64,000 nt of DNA from a bacterium SCSIO 12643 (lineage in GTDB: Bacteria; Bacteroidota; Bacteroidia; Flavobacteriales_G; Salibacteraceae), in NCBI GenBank assembly GCA_024398135.1, contig CP073750.1:1984001-2048000 (forward strand), read 5' to 3'. The notes beneath the pieces are model-generated. The model was given only the letters and a program-made list of their open reading frames with translations, made no database searches and was not told the origin of the DNA. A program made the translations under genes and the position numbers. Shown piece by piece: positions 1-9,509 of this stretch. Position 1 is the first letter of the stretch. Each line of letters starts with the position of its first letter.

Positions 1-489
1 TGCATCCATAACCTTTTGAGCAACCTGCTCTACGTTATCGTAGGTGAGATCATCGAAAAGTTCGTTTGCATGCTCTGGTAAAGTTCCATCAGTAACAGCA
101 TATCCGTCACGAACCATTACATCGGCTGCTTTCTTCCCAATGCTAAGCACTTTTACATTCTTATCCGAATACTTGTTATCGATAAGATCTTTTGTTGCTT
201 TAACAATTTGAGAATTAAAACCACCACATAAACCACGGTTTGATGTGACAGGAATCAATAAAACATTTTTCACTTCGCCATGAGGACCGTAGATGCTTTC
301 TGAAGAATCCAAGCTTGAAGTTAAATTGGATAAAACTTCAGTTAGTTTTTCAGAAAAAGGTCTCATTTGAGTAACTGCATCTTGTGCTTTTTTAAGCTTA
401 GCTGCAGATACCATTTTCATGGCAGAGGTGATTTGCATCGTTGAATTCACCGATGTAATCCTGTTTCTTACCTCTTTTAAACTTGCCAT
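1..489 (-). CDS. atpG: F1 ATP synthase gamma subunit, 3' truncated by window edge
   Basis: The gamma subunit is the central rotor shaft of F1, coupling c-ring rotation to catalysis in the alpha3beta3 head on the cytoplasmic side of the inner membrane. Reading the minus strand from the ATG at 489 gives 163 codons without a stop. The start MASLKEVRNRI, followed by TSAMKMVSAAKLKKAQ, is the conserved N-terminal coiled-coil helix of the family. The C-terminal part lies beyond position 1. It follows atpA by 28 bases on the same strand, as expected in an atp operon. I cannot see whether atpD and atpC follow; in many Bacteroidota these two lie elsewhere. Confidence 0.95.
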   Translation of the reverse strand, partial: MASLKEVRNRITSVNSTMQITSAMKMVSAAKLKKAQDAVTQMRPFSEKLTEVLSNLTSSLDSSESIYGPHGEVKNVLLIPVTSNRGLCGGFNSQIVKATKDLIDNKYSDKNVKVLSIGKKAADVMVRDGYAVTDGTLPEHANELFDDLTYDNVEQVAQKVMDA

Positions 490-517
490 TATTTACGTTT
501 TTAACGTGTTCTAAAAT

Positions 518-2092
518 TTAGTATGCAGCTGTCATATCAGCAGCTACTTTTTCCAATACATCAGTTTCAGCGTTGGTATATTTACCAGCTCCTAATGCAT
601 CTAAAGTTGCTTTATGAGAAGTTCTCATAGTTTCTAAGAATTCACCTTCAAATTTCTTGATATCCTTTACAGGAACAGCTTGAAGTAATCCTTTAGAACC
701 TAAATAGATAATTGCCACTTGCTCTCCTACCGGTAGTGGTGAGTTTTGAGCTTGTTTCAAGATCTCCACGTTTCTAGCACCTTTATCAAGTACAGCTTTA
801 GTTGCAGCATCCAAATCAGAACCGAATTTAGAGAAAGCCTCTAACTCACGGTATTGAGCCTGGTCAAGCTTCAATGTACCTGCTACTTTTTTCATTGATT
901 TTACCTGAGCAGAACCACCCACACGAGATACAGAGATACCCACGTTAATCGCAGGACGTACACCTGCTAGGAATAAGTTAGACTCCAAGAAAATCTGTCC
1001 GTCAGTAATCGAAATTACGTTAGTTGGAATATATGCAGATACGTCACCCGCTTGAGTTTCAATAATTGGAAGTGCTGTTAATGAACCACCACCTTTTACT
1101 TTGTCTTTTAATGACTCAGGTAAATCGTTCATTGTTTTAGCGATATCATCATCAGCGATTACTTTAGCAGCACGCTCTAATAATCTTGAGTGAAGATAGA
1201 ATACGTCACCTGGATAAGCCTCACGACCTGGAGGACGTCTTAATAGAAGTGATACCTCACGATACGCAACAGCTTGTTTTGATAAATCATCATACACAAT
1301 TAAAGCTGGACGACCGGTATCACGGAAATACTCACCAATTGAAGCACCTGCGAATGGTGCATATACTTGCATTGGTGCTGGATCAGAAGCAGAAGCAGAT
1401 ACAACAGTAGTATAAGCCATAGCTCCAGCATCCTCTAAAGTTTTAACGATCTGTGCAACTGTAGAAGCTTTTTGTCCAATCGCTACATAAATACAGTATA
1501 CAGGCTCGCCTTTATCATAAAATTCTTTTTGATTGATAATCGCGTCAATAGTAACGGTAGTTTTACCGGTTTGACGGTCACCAATAACCAACTCACGTTG
1601 TCCTCTTCCTACAGGAATCATCGCGTCAATAGACTTAATTCCAGTTTGAAGTGGCTCGTTTACAGGCTGACGGAAAACAACACCAGGAGCTTTACGCTCT
1701 AATGGCATTTCAACCAACTCACCTTGAATTGGACCTTTACCATCAATTGGATTTCCTAATGTGTCAACCACACGGCCAACCATACCTTCACCTACGTTGA
1801 TTGATGCAATACGATTAGTACGTTTTGCTGTTGAACCTTCTTTTAAGTCCCCTTCAGGTCCTAAAAGTACAGCACCAACATTGTCTTCTTCAAGGTTCAA
1901 CGCCATACCTACCAAGCCATTTTCAAACTCAATAAGTTCACCGTATTGGATGTTAGTTAAACCATAAATTCTTGCAGTACCATCACCAATTTGGAGAACG
2001 GTTCCTACTTCTTCTAATTCAGCTTCTGAATTAAACCCAGAAAGCTGGTTTCTTAATATTGCTGTTATTTCAGCTGGATTTATATCTGCCAT
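518..2092 (-). CDS. atpA: F1 ATP synthase alpha subunit
   Basis: Non-catalytic nucleotide-binding subunit of the F1 head. At 524 aa it has full family length. Visible motifs are the N-terminal beta-barrel (about residues 25-95), the Walker A loop GDRQTGKT at 171-178, the Walker B region ending [13 protein letters not shown], and the arginine-finger region around VSRVGGSAQ. It starts at an ATG 15 bases downstream of the atpH stop, so the genes are presumably co-transcribed and translationally linked. Nothing is unusual in length or motif content. Confidence 0.97.
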   Translation of the reverse strand: MADINPAEITAILRNQLSGFNSEAELEEVGTVLQIGDGTARIYGLTNIQYGELIEFENGLVGMALNLEEDNVGAVLLGPEGDLKEGSTAKRTNRIASINVGEGMVGRVVDTLGNPIDGKGPIQGELVEMPLERKAPGVVFRQPVNEPLQTGIKSIDAMIPVGRGQRELVIGDRQTGKTTVTIDAIINQKEFYDKGEPVYCIYVAIGQKASTVAQIVKTLEDAGAMAYTTVVSASASDPAPMQVYAPFAGASIGEYFRDTGRPALIVYDDLSKQAVAYREVSLLLRRPPGREAYPGDVFYLHSRLLERAAKVIADDDIAKTMNDLPESLKDKVKGGGSLTALPIIETQAGDVSAYIPTNVISITDGQIFLESNLFLAGVRPAINVGISVSRVGGSAQVKSMKKVAGTLKLDQAQYRELEAFSKFGSDLDAATKAVLDKGARNVEILKQAQNSPLPVGEQVAIIYLGSKGLLQAVPVKDIKKFEGEFLETMRTSHKATLDALGAGKYTNAETDVLEKVAADMTAAY

Positions 2093-2107
2093 CTTTGTAA
2101 GTTCAGA

Positions 2108-2668
2108 TTATAATTTGCTTGTGTATGTTGTATTATATAAGTCCCTTTTAAGTGTCTTTAACCTGTTGGCAACACTTACATCAATTTGATGTGTATCTGT
2201 ACGGAAAATAAAACCACCGATTAAATCAGGATTGATTTCCTCGTTGATTTCAATTGTACTGTCAGGGGCGTCTTTCTTTAAGAATGCTACGAGATCATTT
2301 TTAAGCTCATCATCCATTTTACTAGCTGTAGTAATATTTACAGATAGAATTTTGTTATAAGCTTTATATTGCTTCTCAAATGCACTGAAAATATGTGGTA
2401 TAATTGATGAACGGCTGTTCTTAGCTAACAGAATCATGAAGTTTAAAGTTGTCGCAGAAATCTTATCAGCAAAGATTTCTTTATAGATAGACACTTTTTT
2501 CTCTTCTTGAATTACAGCACTATTCATCATCATAGCTAACTCCTTACTTTCGGTAAGAACATTTTGCATTGTCATAACATCAGTATTCACTGCGTCAAGT
2601 TCTTTGCGCTCAATAGCAAATGTTAACAATGCTTTAGCGTAACGTGTTGCTGCTTTATTCAACTTCAT
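2108..2668 (-). CDS. atpH: F1 ATP synthase delta subunit
   Basis: Delta (OSCP-like) subunit, which ties the top of F1 to the peripheral b-stalk. It has 186 aa, the normal length. The N-terminal helical domain starts with AATRYAKALLTFA, and the C-terminal signature includes NPDLIGGFIFR, the conserved GG region of the family near residue 150. The start codon lies one base beyond the atpF stop, so translation is probably coupled. It is identified by motif and by its place between atpF and atpA. Confidence 0.95.
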   Translation of the reverse strand: MKLNKAATRYAKALLTFAIERKELDAVNTDVMTMQNVLTESKELAMMMNSAVIQEEKKVSIYKEIFADKISATTLNFMILLAKNSRSSIIPHIFSAFEKQYKAYNKILSVNITTASKMDDELKNDLVAFLKKDAPDSTIEINEEINPDLIGGFIFRTDTHQIDVSVANRLKTLKRDLYNTTYTSKL

Positions 2669-2669
2669 C

Positions 2670-3170
2670 TTAGTTCAAATTCAAGTCTTTTACATATCTC
2701 TCAGCCAATGCTTTTTGGTTGTCATCAGAAGAAAGATTTTCTTTAAGAATCAATGAAGCTACTTCAATTGATAATTCAGCTACCTGATTTTTGATATCAA
2801 CCATAGCTTTTTGCTTTTCAGCTTCAATTGCAGCTTTAGCGTTAGCAGTAATTTTTTCAGCTTCAGCTTTTGCTTCAGAAGCAGCATCGCCAACAATTTT
2901 ATCTCTTGTTTCACGCGCTTCTTTTAGCATTGCTTCTCTCTCAACTCTAGCTTGTTTTAACAATTCTTCATTGCTAGATTTAAGCTGAGCCATTTCTTCT
3001 TTAGCTGCTTTAGCTTCGTCAATGGCATTACGGATACCTTCTTCTCTTTCCTCAACAGAGTTAAGAATCGGACCCCATGCATATTTCTTTAAAATGATAA
3101 GTAGAATGACAAAAAGTACACTTTGCCAGAAAAAAAGACCAACCGAAAAATCGTTATATAAACTTTCCAT
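2670..3170 (-). CDS. atpF: F0 ATP synthase subunit b
   Basis: Peripheral stalk subunit. It has 166 aa, with one N-terminal membrane helix (about residues 10-28, FFWQSVLFVILLIILKK) followed by a long Ala/Glu/Lys-rich helix (about 40-150) typical of the dimeric stalk coiled coil. The phrase GPILNSVEEREEGI just after the membrane segment is characteristic of Bacteroidota AtpF. It lies 69 bases after atpE and one base before atpH. Confidence 0.95.
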   Translation of the reverse strand: MESLYNDFSVGLFFWQSVLFVILLIILKKYAWGPILNSVEEREEGIRNAIDEAKAAKEEMAQLKSSNEELLKQARVEREAMLKEARETRDKIVGDAASEAKAEAEKITANAKAAIEAEKQKAMVDIKNQVAELSIEVASLILKENLSSDDNQKALAERYVKDLNLN

Positions 3171-3239
3171 TTTTATTCTTTAAATAAATTTTATAAAGAA
3201 GCAGTTACAACCAACCGTTGTAACTGCAATCTTAAGTTT

Positions 3240-3434
3240 TTAGTTTACTGCGAATAATGCAGCAAATCCAATACCTTCAATCAAAGCCGCAGCAATAAGC
3301 ATAGCTGTTTGAATTTTACCAGTAGCTTCTGGTTGACGAGCGATAGCGTCCATTGCTGATCCACCGATTCTACCAATACCGATACCTGCACCGATAACAA
3401 CAAGTCCTGCACCTACGATAGCTGGAATTTCCAT
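3240..3434 (-). CDS. atpE: F0 ATP synthase subunit c (rotor ring proteolipid)
   Basis: A 64-aa hairpin of two membrane helices that oligomerises into the c-ring. Helix 1 carries the glycine-rich packing motif GAGIGIGRIGG. The polar loop is ARQPEATGK, and the ion-binding carboxylate is Glu53 in AALIEGIGFA. The residue after Glu53 is Gly, not the Ser/Thr typical of Na+-binding rings, and helix 1 has no matching Gln, so proton coupling is the more likely reading (inference). It sits between atpB and atpF in the standard order. Confidence 0.96.
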   Translation of the reverse strand: MEIPAIVGAGLVVIGAGIGIGRIGGSAMDAIARQPEATGKIQTAMLIAAALIEGIGFAALFAVN

Positions 3435-3468
3435 AATCTATAAAATTTAATTATTAATATATACTTAA

Positions 3469-4515
3469 TTAGTGATCACCGTGCTCTTCAACTGCCATAC
3501 CGAAGTATAGTGCTGATAATACAGTGAAGATATATGCCTGTAATGCAGCTACAAGTAGCTCAATTAAAGACAAGAACATAGTTAAACCGAAGAATGCAGT
3601 TCCAGCGAAGTAACTATGGAACGTAAACATTAAACCGATCAAACTCATTAATACAATATGCCCTGCTGAAATGTTTGCATACAAACGAATCATTAATGCG
3701 AAAGGCTTAATAAATACTCCAAGTAACTCAATTGGAGCCAAAATGATTTTCATTGGAGTTGGTACACCTGGCATCCAGAAGATGTGCATCCAGTAGTCCT
3801 TCTTACCGTTGATTTGCGTTAAGATAAACGTCATGATTGCTAAAGAGAAAGTAATCGTGATATTACCTGTGATATTGAATCCAAAAGGCATCAATCCCGC
3901 AAGGTTTAAGAACCAAATGAAGAAAAAGATGGTTAATAAATAACCCATGAATTTTTTGTAGTGCTTTTCACCAATGTTTGGAATCGCAATCTCATCTCTA
4001 ACAAAGATGATGATTGGCTCCATAAATCTACCAAATCCGGATGGTAATTGTTTGTTGTATGATTTAGCCATTCCTTTAAATAGGAAGAATAAAATCAATA
4101 CAGTCAACATGATGGTAAATACATTCTTGGTGATAGAAAAGTCTAATGGGTGAACATGGTGACCATGTCCATCATCCATAAAGTTTCCTTCAGCGTCAGT
4201 AGTATAAATCTTACCGTGCGCTTCTTTGAAGTAATCTCCGTTGCTCTCCACTACACCGTGATGTAATTTAGAAGAACTAAATATGTGTAATCCGTTATCA
4301 TTCCATAAGATTACCGGAAGTGGAAATCCAACCCCATGTAAAATACTGAATCCATAAGAATCAATAAGGTGATGATCAATGGTTTCTTTTACTGTTTCAT
4401 CAGTAATACCAGCCTCATGTGAATTGGAAGAAGTCTCGTGATGTTGTGCGTTTAGATTAATCGCAAAAAGCATCATTATCGCGACTAAAACTTTTGTGTA
4501 TACTTTTCTTTGCAT
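3469..4515 (-). CDS. atpB: F0 ATP synthase subunit a, with signal peptide and His-rich N-terminal extension
   Basis: Proton-channel subunit facing the c-ring. I start it at the ATG at 4515; the longer frame begins with two TTG codons. The first 20 or so residues look like a signal peptide ending LNAQ. Then comes a soluble, His/Asp-rich segment of about 95 residues (many HH, HGH and DGHGHH runs) before the first membrane helix (KNVFTIMLTVLILFFLF). The channel helix holds the essential arginine in MIRLYANISAGH, and the last helix ends LYFGMAVEEH. The long exported N-terminus is typical of Bacteroidota AtpB, whereas E. coli AtpB lacks it. What the His-rich segment does is unknown to me. Confidence 0.95.
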   Translation of the reverse strand: MQRKVYTKVLVAIMMLFAINLNAQHHETSSNSHEAGITDETVKETIDHHLIDSYGFSILHGVGFPLPVILWNDNGLHIFSSSKLHHGVVESNGDYFKEAHGKIYTTDAEGNFMDDGHGHHVHPLDFSITKNVFTIMLTVLILFFLFKGMAKSYNKQLPSGFGRFMEPIIIFVRDEIAIPNIGEKHYKKFMGYLLTIFFFIWFLNLAGLMPFGFNITGNITITFSLAIMTFILTQINGKKDYWMHIFWMPGVPTPMKIILAPIELLGVFIKPFALMIRLYANISAGHIVLMSLIGLMFTFHSYFAGTAFFGLTMFLSLIELLVAALQAYIFTVLSALYFGMAVEEHGDH

Positions 4516-4712
4516 TTCAATCAACAAAATGGTTGCTAAAATTAGGCTGCGAAATTAGGTATTCGATTTTATATATGATAGCAAAAAAGTTGATTTTATT
4601 TCATGCAAAAGTCATGATGCTTGGAAAGTTAATATATATCTGATTTGTAGCGTTATAGATAGTGCGCGAAAAGTATCTTTTTTGGAAGGTATTGGATCGA
4701 ATCTTTGATCAA

Positions 4713-5102
4713 CTAATCCATTTTGTTGAGAATACGAATGAGAAAAGTTGTTTCTAACGTAAGAGAAATGGCGTAAGGAATAAAAAATAAACCAAATTCG
4801 GTCTTGCTGATTTCTCCATCTAATGCGTATTCCGGATAAAAGATCAAAAAGAAGATTAAAAACTTGAATAAACTGCCTCCCATAAAAATAAAACCCAGGT
4901 TATGGGCTTGTTTTATACGTAGCATATATAGGGTGATCGTTATTGCCAGTGTGAGAATAAAGTTTACCGAATAGGATAAGTAGAATTGACCTGTTGTGAT
5001 GTCAGTATATTGAGAGACATAGTGGGCGTGAATGAAGTAGGAGATAAACAATGCTATGGATAGTATCGCAGTGAATACTAATAATGGTTGTTTATTCCAC
5101 AT
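4713..5102 (-). CDS. Small four-helix membrane protein upstream of atpB (DUF6168-like)
   Basis: A 129-aa protein with about four hydrophobic segments (residues 8-26, 42-62, 70-90 and 105-124) and no catalytic motif. It starts on the last base of the atpZ-like stop codon, so the two are translationally coupled, and it lies about 200 bases upstream of atpB. I recall proteins of this kind at the same place in flavobacterial atp loci, where they are called DUF6168. A role as an ATP synthase assembly or accessory factor analogous to AtpI is inferred from position only. Confidence 0.7.
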   Translation of the reverse strand: MWNKQPLLVFTAILSIALFISYFIHAHYVSQYTDITTGQFYLSYSVNFILTLAITITLYMLRIKQAHNLGFIFMGGSLFKFLIFFLIFYPEYALDGEISKTEFGLFFIPYAISLTLETTFLIRILNKMD

Positions 5103-5329
5103 TACTTGTTCAGTTTGTTGACTTGTTGGATGAGATTGTAAAGAGATACCGCCACTGCAAATAAAGTAATGCCTATGGTAAACCAGTTTTTGTCATTGGG
5201 ATATTGGGTATCTAAGTATTTACCCAGTTTGGCACCTAAATATATAGTGACGCCCATTTGCGCTCCTACACCTGTAAGTTGAATCGCAGTATTAAGCGGT
5301 CTTTTCTTTTTGTCTTTGTTCTTGTCCAC
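5102..5329 (-). CDS. AtpZ/AtpI-family ATP synthase accessory protein
   Basis: A 75-aa protein with two membrane helices: the first around TGVGAQMGVTIYLGAKLG, the second around WFTIGITLFAVAVSLYNLI. The Gly-rich first helix and the length fit the AtpZ/AtpI family, which assists c-ring or F0 assembly and has also been linked to Mg2+/Ca2+ transport in some bacteria. The only usable start is a GTG at 5329, 38 bases inside the 3' end of the bactofilin gene in another frame. The stop overlaps the next ATG by one base, so translation is probably coupled across all three genes. Confidence 0.85.
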   Translation of the reverse strand: MDKNKDKKKRPLNTAIQLTGVGAQMGVTIYLGAKLGKYLDTQYPNDKNWFTIGITLFAVAVSLYNLIQQVNKLNK

Positions 5330-5711
5330 CCGATGAAATTGCTTTTACTTTTCCTGAAATAGAAAGTTTACCTTCTAATTCTGCACCTGGCTCCACAGAT
5401 AGTTTGCCGTAGGTGATTTCGCCACTGATTTTTCCTGTAGCTTGAACTTTCAGCATTTCTGATACATTAATAATACCTTTAAGGTTCCCTGAAACATTTC
5501 CTGTTACACAGTTCACCTCTCCTTCAATAACTCCAGTGTTTCCAACAACAAGTTTTCCTTTAGAAGTGATCGAACCATCAACTCTTCCGTCAATTCGAAT
5601 ATCACCTTGTGTTACAATATCACCTTTTACTTGAGTTCCTGCAGCCAGGTGGTTGCGCATTACCCCGTCTATTTCGTTTGATTTTGCCATTTTCGATTTT
5701 GAATTAAACAT
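5292..5711 (-). CDS. Bactofilin (polymer-forming cytoskeletal protein)
   Basis: Bactofilins are small self-polymerising beta-helix proteins that form membrane-associated scaffolds for cell shape or polar structures. This one has 139 aa. The core (about residues 28-120) is a run of six-residue beta-helix rungs such as GDIVTQGDIRIDGRVDG and GNVSGNLKGIINVSE, with short disordered ends. The N-terminus is MFNSKSKMAKSNEI; Met8 is an alternative start. A TATATTTG -7-like box on the minus strand lies at 5732-5739. It overlaps the atpZ-like gene by 38 bases, so it may be co-transcribed with the atp genes. Confidence 0.92.
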   Translation of the reverse strand: MFNSKSKMAKSNEIDGVMRNHLAAGTQVKGDIVTQGDIRIDGRVDGSITSKGKLVVGNTGVIEGEVNCVTGNVSGNLKGIINVSEMLKVQATGKISGEITYGKLSVEPGAELEGKLSISGKVKAISSGGQEQRQKEKTA

Positions 5712-5847
5712 AGTTGTTGGTTTTCGGAGGGCAAATATAGGAATTCCTACGAAGTGTAAGGCTTGTAAGGGTATAGGTAAATCTTAAATGTGAACAGAAA
5801 ATGAAATATTTAGGATTTTTAACAGAATCCAACTAATGAACTCTAAA

Positions 5848-8520
5848 TTAGAGGTCCTTATATTTTATTGTAGCCCATCTTTGGTAGTTTACATGATCTT
5901 TTCCTTTATAAAATAAAGCATAGTTCATATAGGACACAATAAAGAAACTATTATGATTAGAAGTAATAGTTTCTAATTTAGATGCATTTTCAAATGCAGT
6001 TTTGTAGACCTTAGCTTGTTTTGCGTTTTTAAAAGATTTAATAGTAATCATGTGCGTACCTTTCTTATAAATGATGGATGACATTTTAAGCCCTTCCATT
6101 TTAAAATTCGTACGATTAAAATTACTGATGCTGGTTTTAATGTCGCTGAGTTCTTTTCCCGAAGCCTGAACAATAATAACGAAGTTATGTTTGGAAGTTA
6201 AGTCAAGTTTGTAATCCATTTCCTCCACTTCAGCTTCCATTTGTTTTTGTTGTGCTTCAGCCAATTCTTTGGCTTTTGCATCTTGAACTTTGATATTTAA
6301 TCCTTCTATGATTTGTTGTGCACGGATTCCATATTCATCATCGGAATATTTGGTAGCTATTTCAGTAAGTTCTCTTCTTAATGCGTCTTCACCTTCTTCA
6401 TGACCAATAGCTAAAGCGCGTAAGAACATAGCTTTTGGTTTTATTCGGGTATGTCCGTAGTTGTCGATAATACTCGTACAAGTTTCAATAGTTTGTGCGT
6501 AGTAACCACGTTTGTAGTATTTGATATAAGCTTTTTGATAAATTTTAGAAGCTTCTACAAAATCCTCATTTTCTCTTTCTAAGAAATTAGGGTCTCTAAT
6601 TACTTGTGCGTACTGAGAGTCAGGAAAATCATTTAGAATTTTATTCTTGTAATAATTTGATTTTGCAAGATCTCCTTCATCTAAATGCATTCTATACAAT
6701 CTATAGTAACTATCAACGGTGTATTTATGCGGATGGAATCTGTTATTTAGCTCTTCTAAAGTAGAGATGGACATTGGTGTATCTTCCATCTGATCTTTAT
6801 AGATCACAGACAATGCATAATATGCTTCAATGATTTGATCGTTTGAAGCTTTGACCTGTTCTTCCGTTACCGGGAGATCTTTTAAATAATAATTAGGATC
6901 TAACCAATCACCAGAGATTTGTAGTGTGTCTCCATCTTCATTTACAAAGAAATCATTGTCTCCTCCTTCGGTAGAATCATCAAAAGTTTGTTCTTTTGAA
7001 CTTCTTCTCCAGTTGTCTTCATTTGCACGTCTACCCCAAATTCTTGTAAATTCTTGCTTACCTGCATCCCGTGTGGTTGGATTGTAGAAATACCATTTAT
7101 TACTTCCAGCTGGTAAACCTCCAAATCCACCTGGTCCACCCGGACCACCGGCAAATCCTCCCGGATTGTTTAATGCTCCAGCCTCAGCTTCAGTTTTATT
7201 TTGTTCCTCTAATAGTCTACGCTCTTCTTCATCCACTCTCTTTTGAATAATGTCTGCAATAAGATCTTCTCTTTCTTCGGGATCCATTTTAGCCACCATC
7301 TGTAAGCTATCCTGAGTTTCGATAATGATAATTTGAGCAACTAGATCTTTTAGGTTGTTGGATAATTTCCGAATGTTTTCGGCATCTGGGAAATCGTCTG
7401 GCATGTAAGTCACACAACTATCATAGTTGGCTTGTGCTTTTTGGTATTCTGGTTCCTTAAAATAAATCTCACCAAGACGTAAAAAGGATTTTGCTTTTTG
7501 ATTGTTGTTGTCAATGCTGGCTACAGTTGATTTTTCGAGATAATCAATAGTTTGCGGAAGATCTCTTTCGTTATAAGACATTTCTGCAAGTGCATAGTAG
7601 ATTTGATCTTGAAATTCAATATACTTTTCATCTCGCAACATTTTAAGAAGTTCTTTACGTACTCCTTCTGCTCCACCTGTTTCCAAACTGTAAGCCATTG
7701 CCATTTGAATGCGTGTATAAAACTCCATCTTGTATTCAGGATGCATTTTCAATACACGAGCAAATACACGCATGGATTCTTGTCGCTCTTCCTGATCTTT
7801 ATAAAGCTGACCAAGTAAATATGTTAAACGAAGCCTTTCAGGTTTTTTCTTGGCGTGCGAAATAGCGGTGAGTAGTTCAGAAATTGCGCCTTCCATATTT
7901 CCCTGTGCAAGAAATATAGAAGTATACATTTTACTAATATCCAGTTTAAGTCTTTCAGGAAGTTCTTTGTCACTTTCCAGGTGTGAAAGGTATTTTAAAG
8001 CTTTTTCATAATTTTCTTCTTTGGCATATAATCGGGCTAACCATAATCGAGCATCAAAACGGGATTCCTGATCTTTATATTTTCGAGCAGCTTGATTAAG
8101 AAGTTTATAAGATTTGGCAAAATCATTTTTATAATAATAAGCTTTACCCATTAGGAAATAACAGTCGTCAATCCATTTGGTGTATTCTTTTCCTCTCTTT
8201 TTAATGGAGTTTTTGGTGATCACCTTCGCACATTTCTCAACCACAAGATCCATGTCTGAAGAAACTAAGTCAGCTTGCTCAATCGGTAGTTCTTTGTAAA
8301 CAGGAAGAATTTTAGTGTAGTCATCTGGCATAGCCAAATCAATCTTAAGTTCGGCTTCCTTCATGATTTCATTGGCATTAAAATATCCATTGAAACGTGT
8401 CAATACACTATGGTAATAACGATGTGCCCACCCGGTTTTTTTGGTGGAACATCCATTAAAAAGAAATAGTCCTGCAAAAAGGAGGACTACCAGTGAATAC
8501 TTCTGAAGGTTTTTTGTCAA
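5848..8520 (-). CDS. sprE: T9SS/gliding motility TPR lipoprotein SprE (PorW)
   Basis: SprE/PorW is a periplasmic-side lipoprotein needed for Type IX secretion and gliding in Bacteroidota. This 890-aa protein has a lipoprotein signal with lipid-accepting Cys24 (FLFNGCSTKK), then the family's conserved opening GWAHRYYHSVLTRFNGYFNA. Many tetratricopeptide helices cover about residues 95-400, followed by a Gly/Pro-rich linker near 450-475 (GGFAGGPGGPGGFGG), a second helical repeat region (about 555-740) and a C-terminal alpha/beta domain. The length matches flavobacterial SprE. A TATTTTTG box lies upstream at 8564-8571 on the minus strand. It sits beside bactofilin/atp, a neighbourhood I recall from flavobacteria. 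Confidence 0.88.
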   Translation of the reverse strand: MTKNLQKYSLVVLLFAGLFLFNGCSTKKTGWAHRYYHSVLTRFNGYFNANEIMKEAELKIDLAMPDDYTKILPVYKELPIEQADLVSSDMDLVVEKCAKVITKNSIKKRGKEYTKWIDDCYFLMGKAYYYKNDFAKSYKLLNQAARKYKDQESRFDARLWLARLYAKEENYEKALKYLSHLESDKELPERLKLDISKMYTSIFLAQGNMEGAISELLTAISHAKKKPERLRLTYLLGQLYKDQEERQESMRVFARVLKMHPEYKMEFYTRIQMAMAYSLETGGAEGVRKELLKMLRDEKYIEFQDQIYYALAEMSYNERDLPQTIDYLEKSTVASIDNNNQKAKSFLRLGEIYFKEPEYQKAQANYDSCVTYMPDDFPDAENIRKLSNNLKDLVAQIIIIETQDSLQMVAKMDPEEREDLIADIIQKRVDEEERRLLEEQNKTEAEAGALNNPGGFAGGPGGPGGFGGLPAGSNKWYFYNPTTRDAGKQEFTRIWGRRANEDNWRRSSKEQTFDDSTEGGDNDFFVNEDGDTLQISGDWLDPNYYLKDLPVTEEQVKASNDQIIEAYYALSVIYKDQMEDTPMSISTLEELNNRFHPHKYTVDSYYRLYRMHLDEGDLAKSNYYKNKILNDFPDSQYAQVIRDPNFLERENEDFVEASKIYQKAYIKYYKRGYYAQTIETCTSIIDNYGHTRIKPKAMFLRALAIGHEEGEDALRRELTEIATKYSDDEYGIRAQQIIEGLNIKVQDAKAKELAEAQQKQMEAEVEEMDYKLDLTSKHNFVIIVQASGKELSDIKTSISNFNRTNFKMEGLKMSSIIYKKGTHMITIKSFKNAKQAKVYKTAFENASKLETITSNHNSFFIVSYMNYALFYKGKDHVNYQRWATIKYKDL

Positions 8521-8642
8521 GATAACCTGAATGAGATATTTGTTGCTGTTAACTGATTTGCGCCAAAAATATTTTATTTTATTAGAATAAATTCATTAAT
8601 CTTTTCTATTAATAGAAAGAATCATGATTTTTGTAGCACTTT

Positions 8643-9509
8643 ATGGAAGAAAAACCAGAGAAAAGACGAAAGAAAGTAATCCGGAAACTCAGGTATAAGT
8701 TTCGTTTGGTAATCATCAATGATGATACCTATGAAGAGCATTTTTCACTAAAATTAAGTCTGTTAAATATCATAACTGCCGTTGGTTTATTGATGATTTT
8801 TGTGGCTGTATTTGTAGGTGGAGTACTCGCATTTACACCATTAAGAGAATATATCCCAGGTTATTCAGATTTGGAAACCAAGAAGAATGCCGCTTATGCC
8901 GCGCATAAAAGTGATTCACTGGCGAAAGAAATCGCAATACGTGATGTTTATCTGAAGAATATTAAAAATATCTTATCAGGTGAAATTGCTGCAGATTCTA
9001 TTATCGAAGCACCATTTGAAGACGTTAGGATTGAAAATATTCAAGATGTAAAAAGTCAGGAAGACTCCCTGATGAGAAAGAGTATAGAAGAACAAGAACA
9101 ATATGCTTTGCATAATTCTGACGGGGAGATTGAAGATAAAGTGTATTTGTTTTTTAATCCGGTGAAGGGTACCGTAATTGAGCATTTTAATGTGAAGAAA
9201 GGACATTTTGGTGTAGATGTGGTGACCAAAGAAGGAGAACCCATTAAGTCGGTAATGGATGGAACGATTGTGATGGCAGATTATACAACTAAATCTGGTT
9301 TTGTAGTTCAAATTCAACATCATAATGATTTACTTTCGGTGTATAAGCATTGTTCAGCTGTATTAAAACAAACCGGAGAAGTGGTGAATGCCGGAGATCC
9401 AATTGCTGTTGTAGGGAATACAGGAGAGTTGACCACAGGTCCACATTTACATTTTGAATTATGGGAAAACGGAATCCCAATTGACCCTGAAAATCACATT
9501 ATATTTTAA
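8643..9509 (+). CDS. Membrane-anchored M23 (LytM-type) peptidase
   Basis: Predicted inner-membrane-anchored peptidoglycan endopeptidase. It has 288 aa: a basic cytoplasmic N-terminus (residues 1-20), one membrane helix (about 39-64), a linker of about 100 residues, then the LytM fold. The zinc and catalytic pattern is complete: H188 and D192 in GHFGVDV, H236 in YKHCS, and H268/H270 in GPHLHFELW. It diverges from sprE across 122 bases. Its stop overlaps the rnhA start by one base (TAATG), so the two are translationally coupled. The substrate is inferred from the family. Confidence 0.9.
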   Translation: MEEKPEKRRKKVIRKLRYKFRLVIINDDTYEEHFSLKLSLLNIITAVGLLMIFVAVFVGGVLAFTPLREYIPGYSDLETKKNAAYAAHKSDSLAKEIAIRDVYLKNIKNILSGEIAADSIIEAPFEDVRIENIQDVKSQEDSLMRKSIEEQEQYALHNSDGEIEDKVYLFFNPVKGTVIEHFNVKKGHFGVDVVTKEGEPIKSVMDGTIVMADYTTKSGFVVQIQHHNDLLSVYKHCSAVLKQTGEVVNAGDPIAVVGNTGELTTGPHLHFELWENGIPIDPENHIIF

